Assembly: GCA_024401535.1 (NCBI GenBank)
Contig: JAKSKX010000015.1
Coordinates: 1-64,000 of the forward strand
Direction of reading: 5' to 3'
Length of the DNA stretch: 64,000 bases
DNA from: Paludibacteraceae bacterium
GTDB taxonomy: Bacteria > Bacteroidota > Bacteroidia > Bacteroidales > Paludibacteraceae
Shown: piece by piece, positions 1 through 8,283 of the stretch
How the letters are laid out: every line of letters starts with the position of its first letter
Position numbering within the stretch: the first letter of the stretch is position 1
Notes under the pieces: generated by a model
What the model saw: the letters and a program-made list of their open reading frames with translations, nothing else
The model's database searches: none
What the model was told of the DNA's origin: nothing
Program-made: the position numbers and the translations under genes

Positions 1-460
1 CTGTAACAAGTATCTTGTCGAAAGGTGCCGCTTCCGGCATTCCAAGATACCCGTCTCCGAAAACATTATGCACGTTTATACCCAGCACCTTGAATATCTT
101 GCTTGTCTGGTTAAACAATGCAGACTGTCTCTCTATTGTGTGTATTTCAAGACCGAAAGCATAAAGGCAAGCTGTCTGGTACCCGCTTCCCGTACCTATC
201 TCCAGAATCTTTTCCCCACGCTTCAACTCCAGCAGCGACATCTCTCGAGCTACAGTCGAAGGCTGAGACAACGTCTGGTCTGCCAGAATAGGGATTGTTA
301 TGTCCATATAGGCACGTTCAGAATATGTCACCGGGTCGCAGAAATACTGGCGAGGGACATTACCTATAGCCTCAAGTACAGCAGAATCAAAATTGAGCGG
401 ATTTCTGCTCAGTTCCTCCACCATCTTCCTTCTTCTTGCAAAGAATTTCGGATCTTCCAT
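1..460 (-). CDS. pcm: Protein-L-isoaspartate O-methyltransferase, C-terminus beyond the window
   Basis: Repairs damaged proteins by methylating L-isoaspartyl residues with S-adenosylmethionine (family knowledge). The visible 153 codons start with MEDPKFFARRRKMVEEL, followed by a segment typical of the family (VPRQYFCDP near residue 40) and the SAM-binding glycine loop EIGTGSGYQTA near residue 85. Further on FGDGYLGMPEAAPFDKILVT matches the region around motif II. The start at 460 is the first ATG in a frame that is closed upstream. The gene lies 16 nt downstream of the YhcH-family gene on the same strand and is probably the last visible gene of that operon. The 3' end is cut by the window edge, so completeness cannot be judged. 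Confidence 0.9.
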   Translation of the reverse strand, partial: MEDPKFFARRRKMVEELSRNPLNFDSAVLEAIGNVPRQYFCDPVTYSERAYMDITIPILADQTLSQPSTVAREMSLLELKRGEKILEIGTGSGYQTACLYAFGLEIHTIERQSALFNQTSKIFKVLGINVHNVFGDGYLGMPEAAPFDKILVT

Positions 461-476
461 CTATGTATCCCAGCTA

Positions 477-917
477 TTAAATTTTAATTTTTACTACAAT
501 CTTCTTTTCTGTACCATCTCCCACTATAGGGGCATGGGCATCGTTTGGAAAGAATATCACAAAATCTTTCGGAGTCAGCCTGAAGAAGTTTTCAGGCATC
601 TCCTTGTATATGATATAGTCCTTCTCGTCATCTCTGCGAAGAACGATGTGGCAGTCCTCCCTGCTCATCACACCAACCTGTTCCTCACCAACCAAAGGAA
701 TCTGAATGTCAATATACTTGTTGTGAACCTCTGGTGTAGCCTCGCACTTTGGACGTAAAGTCGGATTGTCGATATTAATATATACGTCATCGGAAAGCAC
801 AAGACGGTGCTCCCTGCAATTCACAAGATCTATAGTCTTGATATATTCGAAGACCTCCTTAAAATGAGGATTCAACGAATAGTATTGTTCTGCGTTAGTA
901 AGTCTATCTAAAATCAT
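477..917 (-). CDS. YhcH/YjgK/YiaL family protein (EbgC/NanQ-like cupin)
   Basis: A 146-residue protein of the YhcH/YjgK/YiaL (DUF386) family, single-domain cupin folds that include the beta-galactosidase beta subunit EbgC and the sialic acid anomerase NanQ. Family marks are EVHNKYIDIQIPLVG near residues 65-79 and FFPNDAHAPIV near residue 125, which carry the conserved His and Glu residues expected to bind metal. Length is normal for the family. No sugar-catabolic genes adjoin it, so the substrate cannot be inferred; a role in sugar anomer or epimer conversion is family-level inference. It sits between a membrane protein gene (64 nt upstream) and pcm (16 nt downstream), all on the minus strand. 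Confidence 0.87.
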   Translation of the reverse strand: MILDRLTNAEQYYSLNPHFKEVFEYIKTIDLVNCREHRLVLSDDVYINIDNPTLRPKCEATPEVHNKYIDIQIPLVGEEQVGVMSREDCHIVLRRDDEKDYIIYKEMPENFFRLTPKDFVIFFPNDAHAPIVGDGTEKKIVVKIKI

Positions 918-981
918 ATATTAGCCATTTTAATAGTCTGACATAAATCACACATCTCATTTTCAAGGGAACATTATAACC

Positions 982-1458
982 CTATCCGGCAAAAGCGATT
1001 GCTCCAACATAACAGCATAAAAACGCCAACAAAGTAAGAGCTAAACGTATAGGATACTTCTTATAATGCAAGTTGGAAACCTCCCATCTATATACTACAA
1101 AAAATATCAAAGTCATCAAACCTAACATAAAGGCATATGCTATCAATATAGCCCATACGCAATGTTCCCTAAAGACGAATATAGCAAGAGCGTAATATAG
1201 AAACACTAACACGAATAAAAAGAAACGAGTAAATAATAGAACTAGAAGCAAAGACACAAATACAAATAACCTATTTTGACTCTTAGTTTTCCAGATTCCG
1301 TATTCGTTCTCTGCTATCATATTCTTTGCATCTGCATTCAATTTTCTAACATGCATGGCAAAAAAAACTATTCCACCTATGCATAATACAGCAAATGGCA
1401 GAAACCCCAAGTCTTGAGGAGACTTTATCAAGAAGGACATTAAAACATTACCGTTCAT
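982..1458 (-). CDS. Hypothetical integral membrane protein, four predicted TM segments
   Basis: I do not recognise this 158-residue protein. It contains four hydrophobic stretches: residues about 20-36, a long one about 66-93, about 100-122 and about 136-157. A basic and acidic cytoplasmic-type loop (HVRKLNADAKNMIAENEYG) follows the first. No catalytic motif is visible. It lies 29 nt downstream of the lytic transglycosylase gene on the same strand, so co-transcription with that cell-wall gene is likely. An internal ATG at 1440 (MSFLIKSP) is an alternative start. Confidence 0.6.
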   Translation of the reverse strand: MNGNVLMSFLIKSPQDLGFLPFAVLCIGGIVFFAMHVRKLNADAKNMIAENEYGIWKTKSQNRLFVFVSLLLVLLFTRFFLFVLVFLYYALAIFVFREHCVWAILIAYAFMLGLMTLIFFVVYRWEVSNLHYKKYPIRLALTLLAFLCCYVGAIAFAG

Positions 1459-1487
1459 TACTATCTGTTTTGTGAACTATCAACTAA

Positions 1488-2480
1488 TCATTCTGGCACA
1501 CACTGAATCCACTTCTCGTTATACACAGGAATCTCCTCTGCCGTCAAATTCAGTTTTTCCTTGTTTGGCACAGCGATAGTAAAGGACTTGCCCTGTCGCT
1601 TGACAAGCTTATTGTCCCTCAACCATGCATTTGAATCCTTCAACAACTGAAGTGTGATTCCGTACTGCTTTGCAAAGTCTGTAAGGTTCGGAATCGCAGT
1701 ATCTACAACAACCGGAGTAGTCTCTACGGGATAGTACAAATCTTCGCGGCTCATATAGAAACCTATTCGGCTTGGATCCTCAAGCACATACTTCGCTAAC
1801 AATATTCTATACACATATCTGTTTGTCTCCTCAGAGAACTGCATGTCAAAGAAATTGTTTGTCTGCTGAGCCTCAATCTGTCTAAGCACTCTTGCCCTGC
1901 CTGTGTTATAGGCTGCAGCCGCCAAAGTCCAGTTCTTGGTATAGGCATAGGTAGCCTTCAAATGCGCACATGCCGCGCGAGTAGCCTTCTCTATATTGTA
2001 TCTCTCGTCAACGTCGCTCGCTACAACGAGACCTAGCTCTTTGCCCACCTCTGGCATAATCTGCCACATTCCAGCAGCACCGGTAGGACTTACAGCACGC
2101 TGGTCAAGAGAACTCTCTATACAGGCAAGATACTTGAAATCATCAGGAACACCCTCTTCTCTCAAAATTTTCTCAAGAATTGGGAAGTATCTGTTAGCCC
2201 TCTTTATCATCAAAAACACATTGGAGTGATAGTAACTCATAGAGATTAACTCACGATCAAATCGCTCCTTCATGTAATAGTTCTTCAGTTCAAGCTTCTC
2301 GCCACAAAACTCTATGTTTGCTGGCTTCTTGGGAGCAATGTTTATCTGATGAGGATTTACTGCGCACACAATCTTTTGACCAAGCGGCGAATTGCCTGCG
2401 CTCTCCTCTGCAGACATACAATTACACAATCCGAGTGCCGAAACACTCAACAGTCCCAATACCTTTATATAGTTGTTCAT
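1488..2480 (-). CDS. Lytic murein transglycosylase (SLT domain, MltD-like)
   Basis: A peptidoglycan-cleaving enzyme of the SLT/GH23 fold. After an N-terminal signal-like segment (MNNYIKVLGLLSVSALGL) and about 80 residues of spacer, the SLT core runs from about residue 95 to 230. It contains ACIESSLDQRAVSPTGAAGMW, with the catalytic Glu near residue 122, then AAYNTGRARV and the C-terminal NRYVYRILLAKY signature. The tail (LTDFAKQYGITLQLLKDSNAWL) resembles a single LysM-type repeat. I chose the ATG at 2480 over 2504 because it gives a proper signal peptide. A Cys-rich LCNC at the signal end could be lipidated but does not match a standard lipobox. It follows the stress protein gene by 41 nt and precedes a membrane protein gene. 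Confidence 0.88.
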   Translation of the reverse strand: MNNYIKVLGLLSVSALGLCNCMSAEESAGNSPLGQKIVCAVNPHQINIAPKKPANIEFCGEKLELKNYYMKERFDRELISMSYYHSNVFLMIKRANRYFPILEKILREEGVPDDFKYLACIESSLDQRAVSPTGAAGMWQIMPEVGKELGLVVASDVDERYNIEKATRAACAHLKATYAYTKNWTLAAAAYNTGRARVLRQIEAQQTNNFFDMQFSEETNRYVYRILLAKYVLEDPSRIGFYMSREDLYYPVETTPVVVDTAIPNLTDFAKQYGITLQLLKDSNAWLRDNKLVKRQGKSFTIAVPNKEKLNLTAEEIPVYNEKWIQCVPE

Positions 2481-2521
2481 TTCTCTGAATTTATCTTTAG
2501 TCATCGTTCAAACATCAACAC

Positions 2522-3628
2522 TTATGCGTGGAACACGAACATGCCTAGCTTGGCGTCGTTCACCATCTTGCGTGCTATACCGTCACCCCATAGCCTAGCG
2601 ATTGCAGATCTGCGGTGAATACTCAAAGCAACGATGTTTATCTCGTTTGTCTTCAAGTATTCCTTCATTTCCTGTCCCTTGTTTCCTCTATGCAACTTTG
2701 CATACTCGACTCCCTTTACGTTGTATTTCTCTCGGAATATGCTCTTGATACCCTCAAGCTTTATTTCGCTCCATGCGTCATTCTGATCGTCCCTTGAAGC
2801 GTGTACGAAATGGACAGACTCCTTCTGGAAAGAGAGACGAGTCATCATCTTGTCAAAAGCCTGCAAGTCCTTGTCCTCGAAGTTGGTGACAAATGCAATC
2901 TTGTCAAGGCCGGCAACATCGTTAATCTCCTTGTCCTCTGGCAGCACAAAAACTGGGATAGGCGCACCCTCTGCAACTTCCGCAGAGACACTTCCAATCA
3001 TCTCGCTCTGCTTTCGTTCGCACGAGCGTGTACTCATTGCAATCAGCAAAGGCTTATAGTCCTCGGCATAGTTGATTATCTGCTCCTCCGGAACTCCCTC
3101 ATTGCTCTTGAATACGTACGGAACATTCTCAAGGACACCCTCGGTAATCATATTCTGCACCATAGCCTCGGCAATCTTCTGCTTTTCCTTTTCTGCTCTC
3201 AGCTCCTCTTCCCTCTTTTTCTGGAAATCCTCCCTGCTACCCTCAAGAAACCTGTCAAGTAAAGACTGACGGGAAGGCACCTTTGACAAGAATGTGTGGA
3301 ACAGCACAACTGTAGCCCCAAGGCTCTTCGCCCAAGAAAAGGCAAGAGGGAATATCTTGTAAGAAAACTCTTCGAAATCGTATGGGACGAGAATTGTCTT
3401 TTCAGAAACGACATTACGGCTGCCGGCATTCTTCTCTAGGTCTTCATATACTTTCAAAGCCTTGTCCAAATCCTCTTCCTTTACTCTAACTCTAACACCC
3501 ACAGAAATTGTCGGAAGAATGTGGTTAACATCCTCCGTATAGGCCTCAATTCCTTCGTTATTAAGAATATGCATCAAGTTTTGCGCCTTATCGTATGAAT
3601 GTACGGCGAGGGTAACAAACTTATCCAT
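2522..3628 (-). CDS. Universal stress protein: DUF2007-like N-terminus plus two UspA domains
   Basis: A 368-residue cytoplasmic protein. Residues 1-65 (AVHSYDKAQNLMHILNNEGI...) look like the small DUF2007 putative signal-transducing domain. A first UspA domain follows (KTILVPYDFEEFSYKIFPLA at about 78 to IPVFVLPE at about 228) with a long charged helical insert rich in Lys and Glu. A second UspA-like domain (KIAFVTNFEDKDLQAFDKMM) ends with HRRSAIARLWGDGIARKM. The nucleotide-binding G-x2-G-x9-G-S/T signature is only loosely kept, so ATP binding is uncertain. A TAnnTTTG box lies 27 nt upstream. It heads the minus-strand run through lytic transglycosylase, membrane protein, YhcH and Pcm, which suggests a stress- and envelope-linked operon. 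Confidence 0.82.
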   Translation of the reverse strand: MDKFVTLAVHSYDKAQNLMHILNNEGIEAYTEDVNHILPTISVGVRVRVKEEDLDKALKVYEDLEKNAGSRNVVSEKTILVPYDFEEFSYKIFPLAFSWAKSLGATVVLFHTFLSKVPSRQSLLDRFLEGSREDFQKKREEELRAEKEKQKIAEAMVQNMITEGVLENVPYVFKSNEGVPEEQIINYAEDYKPLLIAMSTRSCERKQSEMIGSVSAEVAEGAPIPVFVLPEDKEINDVAGLDKIAFVTNFEDKDLQAFDKMMTRLSFQKESVHFVHASRDDQNDAWSEIKLEGIKSIFREKYNVKGVEYAKLHRGNKGQEMKEYLKTNEINIVALSIHRRSAIARLWGDGIARKMVNDAKLGMFVFHA

Positions 3629-3654
3629 TGCTCACATAATTTGAATTCACTTTT

Positions 3655-3662
3655 CAAAGATA
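3655..3662 (-). promoter_or_regulatory. Predicted -7 promoter box of the stress-protein operon
   Basis: TATCTTTG on the minus strand matches the Bacteroidota housekeeping -7 consensus TAnnTTTG. It lies 27 nt upstream of the UspA-type gene. I see no clear -33 TTTG at the right distance. Confidence 0.55.
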
Positions 3663-4052
3663 AACAAATTTCGGCAAATTCGGTGTATTTGTCGCTTATT
3701 TTTTTGTACAAAGACTAAAATAGAAAACAAGGAGGTGAAATTCGCGATATTCCAATCATAGGACAATCATTGACGAGTCGCAAAAAACATATTTACTCCC
3801 GACTAAAGTCTGGAAAGAAATACAAAAAATCAGAAAGACACAAAAGCTCTCTAACACACAAAAAACATTTTACAGAACGACATCCATGCACATTGTGAAA
3901 CGCTTGTAAAAAAACAATTCCATCAACAGAAAAAAACTGACTAAAATGTAAGATTTCAAAACTCTTTCCAAATGGATTTTCATGAAATAAATGTTCTACA
4001 AAAGCATTTGGATGTATTTTGAATTCATTTTGTCGAAATTTTCACATTATCG
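3663..4052. other. Intergenic region between divergent genes, no gene seen
   Basis: About 390 bases of AT-rich sequence with many A-runs between the minus-strand stress-protein promoter and the plus-strand cellulase promoter. I see no open frame with recognisable protein, no RNA gene and no strong hairpin. Confidence 0.6.
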
Positions 4053-4084
4053 TTTGCTATATTCGTTGTGCTGGACTATATTTG
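4053..4084 (+). promoter_or_regulatory. Predicted promoter of the GH9 cellulase gene
   Basis: TTTG at 4053-4056 and TATATTTG at 4077-4084 are 20 nt apart and match the Bacteroidota -33/-7 consensus (TTTG, TAnnTTTG). The implied transcript start near 4091 leaves a leader of about 35 nt before the ATG at 4126, which supports that start over an ATG at 3991. Confidence 0.7.
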
Positions 4085-4125
4085 CATACAACTGCAATAA
4101 ACAAAAAAGGAACAACAAAAAAGAC

Positions 4126-5844
4126 ATGATTATGAATAGCAAGATAACTACTATTTTTGCTGCGGCTTTAGGTATCGGATGCTCCGCTACCGCACAAAAC
4201 CTCAGCTTTGTACACTCAAATCAGGTTGCCTACTCAGCCAATGCACCCAAGACTGCCATGGTGGTTGACTTGAACGAAAAGACTTTCGTAATCAAGGATG
4301 CAAAAACAGACATAGACGTGTATAAGGGCGAACTACCCAAGAAAAAGTTTTGGAGAGAAAGCAATGAGGATATAACTTGGGCTGACTTCTCAGACTTCAA
4401 GAAACCGGGCAGATACTACGTTAAGGTAGGAAACGACCGTACACCTTCGTTCTTCATCAAAGAAAAAGGAGCTTATGACGAGACTCTTGTCTGGAGTATC
4501 AAGGCGTTCTATCTATGGCGTGCAAGTATGCCGATAGACGGACAGCATGCTACATTCAACGGGGTGAACTACTCGCGCGAGGCAGGTCATCCGGACAATG
4601 TTGTATATCTGCACTCATCACTTGCAACTCCCGAGAGGAAGGCTGACACTGAGTTGAGCTGTCCCGGAGGCTGGTATGATGCCGGAGACTATGGCAAATA
4701 TACAGTGAATGCGGGCATTACGCTTCACTCACTCCTAACAGCATATCAACTTAACAAGCAGATGTTTGACACGCTGAACCTGAACATTCCGGAGAGTACA
4801 AACCAGACTGCCGACATCCTTGACGAATGCATGTACGAGTTGAAGTGGCTGTTGACTATGCAGGATCCAAACGACGGAGGTGTATATAACAAGATTACAA
4901 CTCTCAAATTCCCTGACATGCGTATGCCTGCCAAGGACAAGGAAGACCGCTATGTAATAGGAAAATCAACCGACTGCGCATTGGATTTCGCAGCAACTAT
5001 GGCGCTTGCATCACGAATCTATAAGGGAAATGCAGACTACCCTGACTTCAGCGAAAAAGCACTAAAGGCAGCAAAGAAAGCCTACGAGTTCGCCGAGAGA
5101 AAAGGAGAGATAGTTTTCATGAACCCTTCAGACTGCAACACAGGAGAATACTCTGCTCCAGGGCAGAGCGACGAAAAGTTCTGGGCGGCTTGCGAAATGC
5201 TGATTACAACAGGCGACGAGAAATACCTTTCAGACATCACATTGTTCCAGATATTCAACGTACCTTTCTGGGGAGATGTCAGAACTCTTGGACTTGTCTC
5301 CTTGCTAATCAACAAGGACAATCTTACAGACAAGATGGACAAGGGGGCTGTTGAAAGAAAGTATAGAGCTTTAGTTGACAACCTTTTGTCTCTTCACAAG
5401 TTCTCTCCAGGCAAGCTTCCTATCACAGACTTCTTCTGGGGAAGCAACGGACAGGTTGCCAATTCAGGCGCTCTTCTTGCTATCGGAGCAAAGGTTTTCA
5501 AACAGGACAAGTACATGGATGCGGCATACTACTGCTATGACTATCTGCTTGGAGAAAACACTACAGGATACAGCTTCCTAACAGGATTCGGAAGAATTTC
5601 TCCGAAGCACATCCATGACAGACGAAGCACATCAGACGGTATTGCAAACCCACTTCCAGGCTACCTTGTCGGAGGTCCAAACTTGAACCAGACAACAGAC
5701 TGTGGAAAAAGCAAATACCCAAGCAACAAGTACTCTGCAAGAGCATACCTTGATGATATCTGTAGCTACTCTACAAACGAGATAGCACTTAATTGGAATG
5801 CTCCTTTTGTCTTGTTAACATCATTATTAAAAGGTAACGAATAA
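4126..5844 (+). CDS. Secreted GH9 endoglucanase with N-terminal Ig-like domain
   Basis: A 572-residue exported cellulase. A signal peptide (ATTIFAAALGIGCSATAQ type, residues 1 to about 24) precedes an N-terminal Ig-like CelD_N domain (residues about 25-115, beginning SFVHSNQVAYSANAPK). The GH9 (alpha/alpha)6 catalytic domain follows. It carries the acidic motif GGWYDAGDYGKY, with the catalytic base pair of Asp near residues 185 and 188, and the C-terminal SYSTNEIALNWNAP with the acid Glu near residue 552. PLPGYLVGGPN is a further GH9 signature. No dockerin, CBM or T9SS tail is present, so the protein is probably periplasmic or loosely secreted. It acts on beta-1,4-glucan by family knowledge. 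A membrane protein gene follows after 30 nt without its own visible promoter. Confidence 0.93.
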   Translation: MIMNSKITTIFAAALGIGCSATAQNLSFVHSNQVAYSANAPKTAMVVDLNEKTFVIKDAKTDIDVYKGELPKKKFWRESNEDITWADFSDFKKPGRYYVKVGNDRTPSFFIKEKGAYDETLVWSIKAFYLWRASMPIDGQHATFNGVNYSREAGHPDNVVYLHSSLATPERKADTELSCPGGWYDAGDYGKYTVNAGITLHSLLTAYQLNKQMFDTLNLNIPESTNQTADILDECMYELKWLLTMQDPNDGGVYNKITTLKFPDMRMPAKDKEDRYVIGKSTDCALDFAATMALASRIYKGNADYPDFSEKALKAAKKAYEFAERKGEIVFMNPSDCNTGEYSAPGQSDEKFWAACEMLITTGDEKYLSDITLFQIFNVPFWGDVRTLGLVSLLINKDNLTDKMDKGAVERKYRALVDNLLSLHKFSPGKLPITDFFWGSNGQVANSGALLAIGAKVFKQDKYMDAAYYCYDYLLGENTTGYSFLTGFGRISPKHIHDRRSTSDGIANPLPGYLVGGPNLNQTTDCGKSKYPSNKYSARAYLDDICSYSTNEIALNWNAPFVLLTSLLKGNE

Positions 5845-5874
5845 AATAAATATTAAACTTAAAATTCTAGAAAA

Positions 5875-6606
5875 ATGGCACTAGTAGATTTGGTTAACGA
5901 AAACCACAAAACATTCAAAAAAGCGTTGATAGCTCTTTGGTTTTTAGCAGTAATTCTTTTTTTCGTGGATATGTTTTCATTCTTCCCAGGAATTGGAATC
6001 ACAAAAACATTCGTGTATATGGCAACTGCAATGTTATTTGGATTAGCCGGAATGTCAGCAAAAGTATTGGCAAGCAGTTCTGACGATGATTTTATGGATT
6101 ATGACAGCCCAGAGGAAATGGAATATGTATCTCCTATGACAAGAATAGTGAATCTTACATTGGGATTGGGATTATCCGTTTTGTTCGTTGGCGTTTTGTT
6201 CAAGACTATGCATTGGCCTGGAGCTAATGTAATGCTTCCTGTTGGATGCTTCTCTGCTATTGGTGGTGCATTATTGGGTTTAACAAACAAAAATACTCGC
6301 AAATTTGCAATAGCTGCAATTCTAACTGCAGTACTTTTAGGAGGAATGACATTTTCAGGACTAAGAGATGAAATCAAGTTTAGAGATTATCCTGAATTGG
6401 TTGCTGCTCAAAAGGAGTTTTACAAAAATCCTAACTCATTAGAGGCAAGAGCAAGACTTGATTACGAGGGAGAGAAATACAATCGTGGTCGCTCTGGTTT
6501 AGTTTTACCTCAAGAAATAGAAGAGGCATACCAGCAATTCTTGGCAGATCCAACAGATGCAAACTATAACAACTTCTCTTACGCAATCTTCAAATTCAGA
6601 AGATAA
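5875..6606 (+). CDS. Membrane protein with a GldL-like FKxMHWPGAN motif
   Basis: A 243-residue protein with five hydrophobic segments in the first 165 residues (about 19-37, 45-65, 92-108, 118-135, 143-160), followed by a soluble C-terminal tail of about 80 residues. The stretch LFVGVLFKTMHWPGANVMLPVG strongly resembles the transmembrane signature of GldL, the T9SS motor protein. It is however a different length and lacks the rest of GldL, and I see no gldK, gldM or gldN nearby. The same motif occurs in other Bacteroidota membrane proteins of unknown role, so I call it GldL-like only. It lies 30 nt after the cellulase gene and ends in a strong bidirectional terminator. Confidence 0.6.
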   Translation: MALVDLVNENHKTFKKALIALWFLAVILFFVDMFSFFPGIGITKTFVYMATAMLFGLAGMSAKVLASSSDDDFMDYDSPEEMEYVSPMTRIVNLTLGLGLSVLFVGVLFKTMHWPGANVMLPVGCFSAIGGALLGLTNKNTRKFAIAAILTAVLLGGMTFSGLRDEIKFRDYPELVAAQKEFYKNPNSLEARARLDYEGEKYNRGRSGLVLPQEIEEAYQQFLADPTDANYNNFSYAIFKFRR

Positions 6607-6629
6607 CATTAACGAAGTCCTTAGTCAAA

Positions 6630-6670
6630 ACAATAAGGGGATGTTCATTTGAGCATCCCCTTTATTGTTT
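6630..6670. terminator. Bidirectional rho-independent terminator
   Basis: ACAATAAGGGGATG pairs with CATCCCCTTTATTGT across a 10-nt loop, with one bulged base. T-rich sequence on both sides fits termination of both the plus-strand membrane protein gene and the convergent amidase gene. Confidence 0.85.
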
Positions 6671-6683
6671 ATATCTAGAATTA

Positions 6684-7556
6684 TTAGTCTCTAAATCTCT
6701 TTGTCAAGTCTCCAAACTCCTCGATTCTTCGGTCACGAAGGAAAGGCCAGATACGGCGCACATTCTCGCATCTCTGCATATCAACATCAACGATTACTGC
6801 TTCAGCATCAGTTGTTGAACCTTCATAAAGCAACTCTCCTTGAGGACCTGCGACAAAACTGCTTCCCCAGAACTGAATACCGCCCGTAACACCCGATGGG
6901 TCAGGCTCATAGCCAACTCTATTCACTGTAACAACAGGCAATCCGTTAGCAACAGCATGGCCGCGCTGAACAGTCATCCATGCTCCACGCTGACGCTCTT
7001 GTTCGTCTCTTGTATCTGTTGACTCATAACCGATAGCTGTTGGATAAATAAGCATATCTGCACCTTCCAACGCCATAAGTCTCGCCCCCTCTGGATACCA
7101 CTGGTCCCAGCAAACCATAAGTCCCAACTTACCGACAGATGTTTGTATTGGATGGAATCCCAAATCTCCGGGAGTAAAATAGAATTTCTCGTAATATGCC
7201 GGGTCGTCAGGAATGTGCATTTTTCTATACTTGCCTGCGAATCTGCCTTTATCCATTACTACAGCAGTGTTATGGTAAAGCCCTGCAGCACGCTTCTCGA
7301 ACAACGACAACACAAGAACGATATTCAAGTCCTTGCTCAACTGCTGGTAATACTCAGTCGATTCACCAGGAATAGTCTCAGCAAGGTCGAACATGTCCAC
7401 ATCTTCAGTCTGACAGAAATAAAGGGAGCGATGAAGCTCAGAAAGAACTACAAGTTCAGCACCCTTGTCAGCAAGCTCCTTGATTCGCGCATCTATCCTT
7501 TTCTTGTTATCAGCCAAATCAGCTGTAAAATGCTCTTGTACAATACCTACCTTCAT
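6684..7556 (-). CDS. aguB: N-carbamoylputrescine amidase (nitrilase superfamily)
   Basis: Hydrolyses N-carbamoylputrescine to putrescine, CO2 and ammonia in the agmatine route of polyamine synthesis (family knowledge). The 290-residue protein has the nitrilase Glu-Lys-Cys triad: Glu40 in VVLSELHRS, Lys112 in YRKMHIPDD and Cys149 in LGLMVCWDQWYPEGAR. The segment FYFTPGDLGFHPIQT and the ending NVRRIWPFLRDRRIEEFGDL are typical of AguB rather than of other nitrilases. I chose the ATG at 7556 because it begins directly with the conserved MKVGIVQ strand. The usual partner agmatine deiminase is not in this window. The gene converges on the preceding gene and shares its terminator. Confidence 0.9.
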   Translation of the reverse strand: MKVGIVQEHFTADLADNKKRIDARIKELADKGAELVVLSELHRSLYFCQTEDVDMFDLAETIPGESTEYYQQLSKDLNIVLVLSLFEKRAAGLYHNTAVVMDKGRFAGKYRKMHIPDDPAYYEKFYFTPGDLGFHPIQTSVGKLGLMVCWDQWYPEGARLMALEGADMLIYPTAIGYESTDTRDEQERQRGAWMTVQRGHAVANGLPVVTVNRVGYEPDPSGVTGGIQFWGSSFVAGPQGELLYEGSTTDAEAVIVDVDMQRCENVRRIWPFLRDRRIEEFGDLTKRFRD

Positions 7557-7647
7557 ATAGGAAAACAAACTTTAATAGTGCATAAAACATATTAAAATAA
7601 AAATACGCCACGCACAATTAACTATTATGCATGGCGCATTTCAAAAG

Positions 7648-8044
7648 TGGAGATGGAGGGGGTCGAACCCTCGTCCAAACATGGAACTAATATGCTTTCT
7701 ACATGCTTATCTGAGCCTTCGGTTTTCGTGTCCAAGCAAGACCCCAGCCACCAACTTGAACCTTATCCTCTTAAAATTTCGCATCTTGCCAGAGGCACAC
7801 TCGACGCTATTCCCGATATTCCTACTCCCCCTTGTTCCGTAAGCCTCAGGAAATTGGCTCGGGGAGAAGTCTTGTCTCAGCATCCTTGTGCCGAGATTAA
7901 GCTAATCTACTAATCTTCGATTAAGCAGCAAGAGCGTAGTTATTCTCGCCAGTTAAATTTTTGGTCTCAAGATTATAGTGCTAGCCACCAGCGCACTGCA
8001 TGCTTACATACCACCTCTACACGCTGTCAAAACCAGTCATCCCC
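7648..8044 (-). ncRNA. ssrA: Transfer-messenger RNA (tmRNA)
   Basis: Rescues stalled ribosomes and tags the unfinished peptide. The 5' end GGGGATG pairs with 3' CATCTCC (one G-U pair) to form the tRNA-like acceptor, and the T arm reads GAGGGTTCGACCCCCTC. The reading frame at 7950-7921 encodes GENNYALAA followed by TAA, a Bacteroidota-type proteolysis tag. The total of about 397 nt is normal for a one-piece tmRNA. The 3' CCA is not encoded. Open frames that cross this region are spurious. A TAnnTTTG box lies 26 nt upstream. Confidence 0.96.
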
Positions 8045-8069
8045 GTATCAGTGTATATGAATACTGATG

Positions 8070-8077
8070 CAAAGGTA
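8070..8077 (-). promoter_or_regulatory. Predicted -7 promoter box of tmRNA
   Basis: TACCTTTG on the minus strand, about 26 nt upstream of the mature tmRNA 5' end. The short precursor leader between them can fold into a small ATCAGT/ACTGAT hairpin, which would be removed when the 5' end is matured. Confidence 0.6.
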
Positions 8078-8236
8078 TATAAAAAAAAATGGAATAGAAC
8101 GACAAACTCAAATTTTTTGACAAAATAGATACAAAATTGGATATTTTTTGCCCGGTTCAACCATTTTACTCAACTATTGGCACTAAATAGTTTGTAATTA
8201 GAATACTTTTATATGTTCTATTCGCCAAAATGTCAC

Positions 8237-8244
8237 TATCTTTG
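8237..8244 (+). promoter_or_regulatory. Predicted -7 promoter box of proS
   Basis: TATCTTTG matches TAnnTTTG and lies 39 nt before the proS ATG. Only a weak TGTT stands at the -33 position. Confidence 0.6.
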
Positions 8245-8283
8245 CATCAATTCTATAAGAAATAAGTAAAACAGACAAATTAT

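Noticed and set aside
5875-6606. True GldL of the type IX motor
   Set aside because: Only the membrane motif matches; length and gene neighbourhood (gldK, gldM, gldN) do not.
7627-7913. Overlapping plus-strand open frames
   Set aside because: They lie over the 3' half of tmRNA, whose acceptor, T arm and tag frame are clear on the minus strand.
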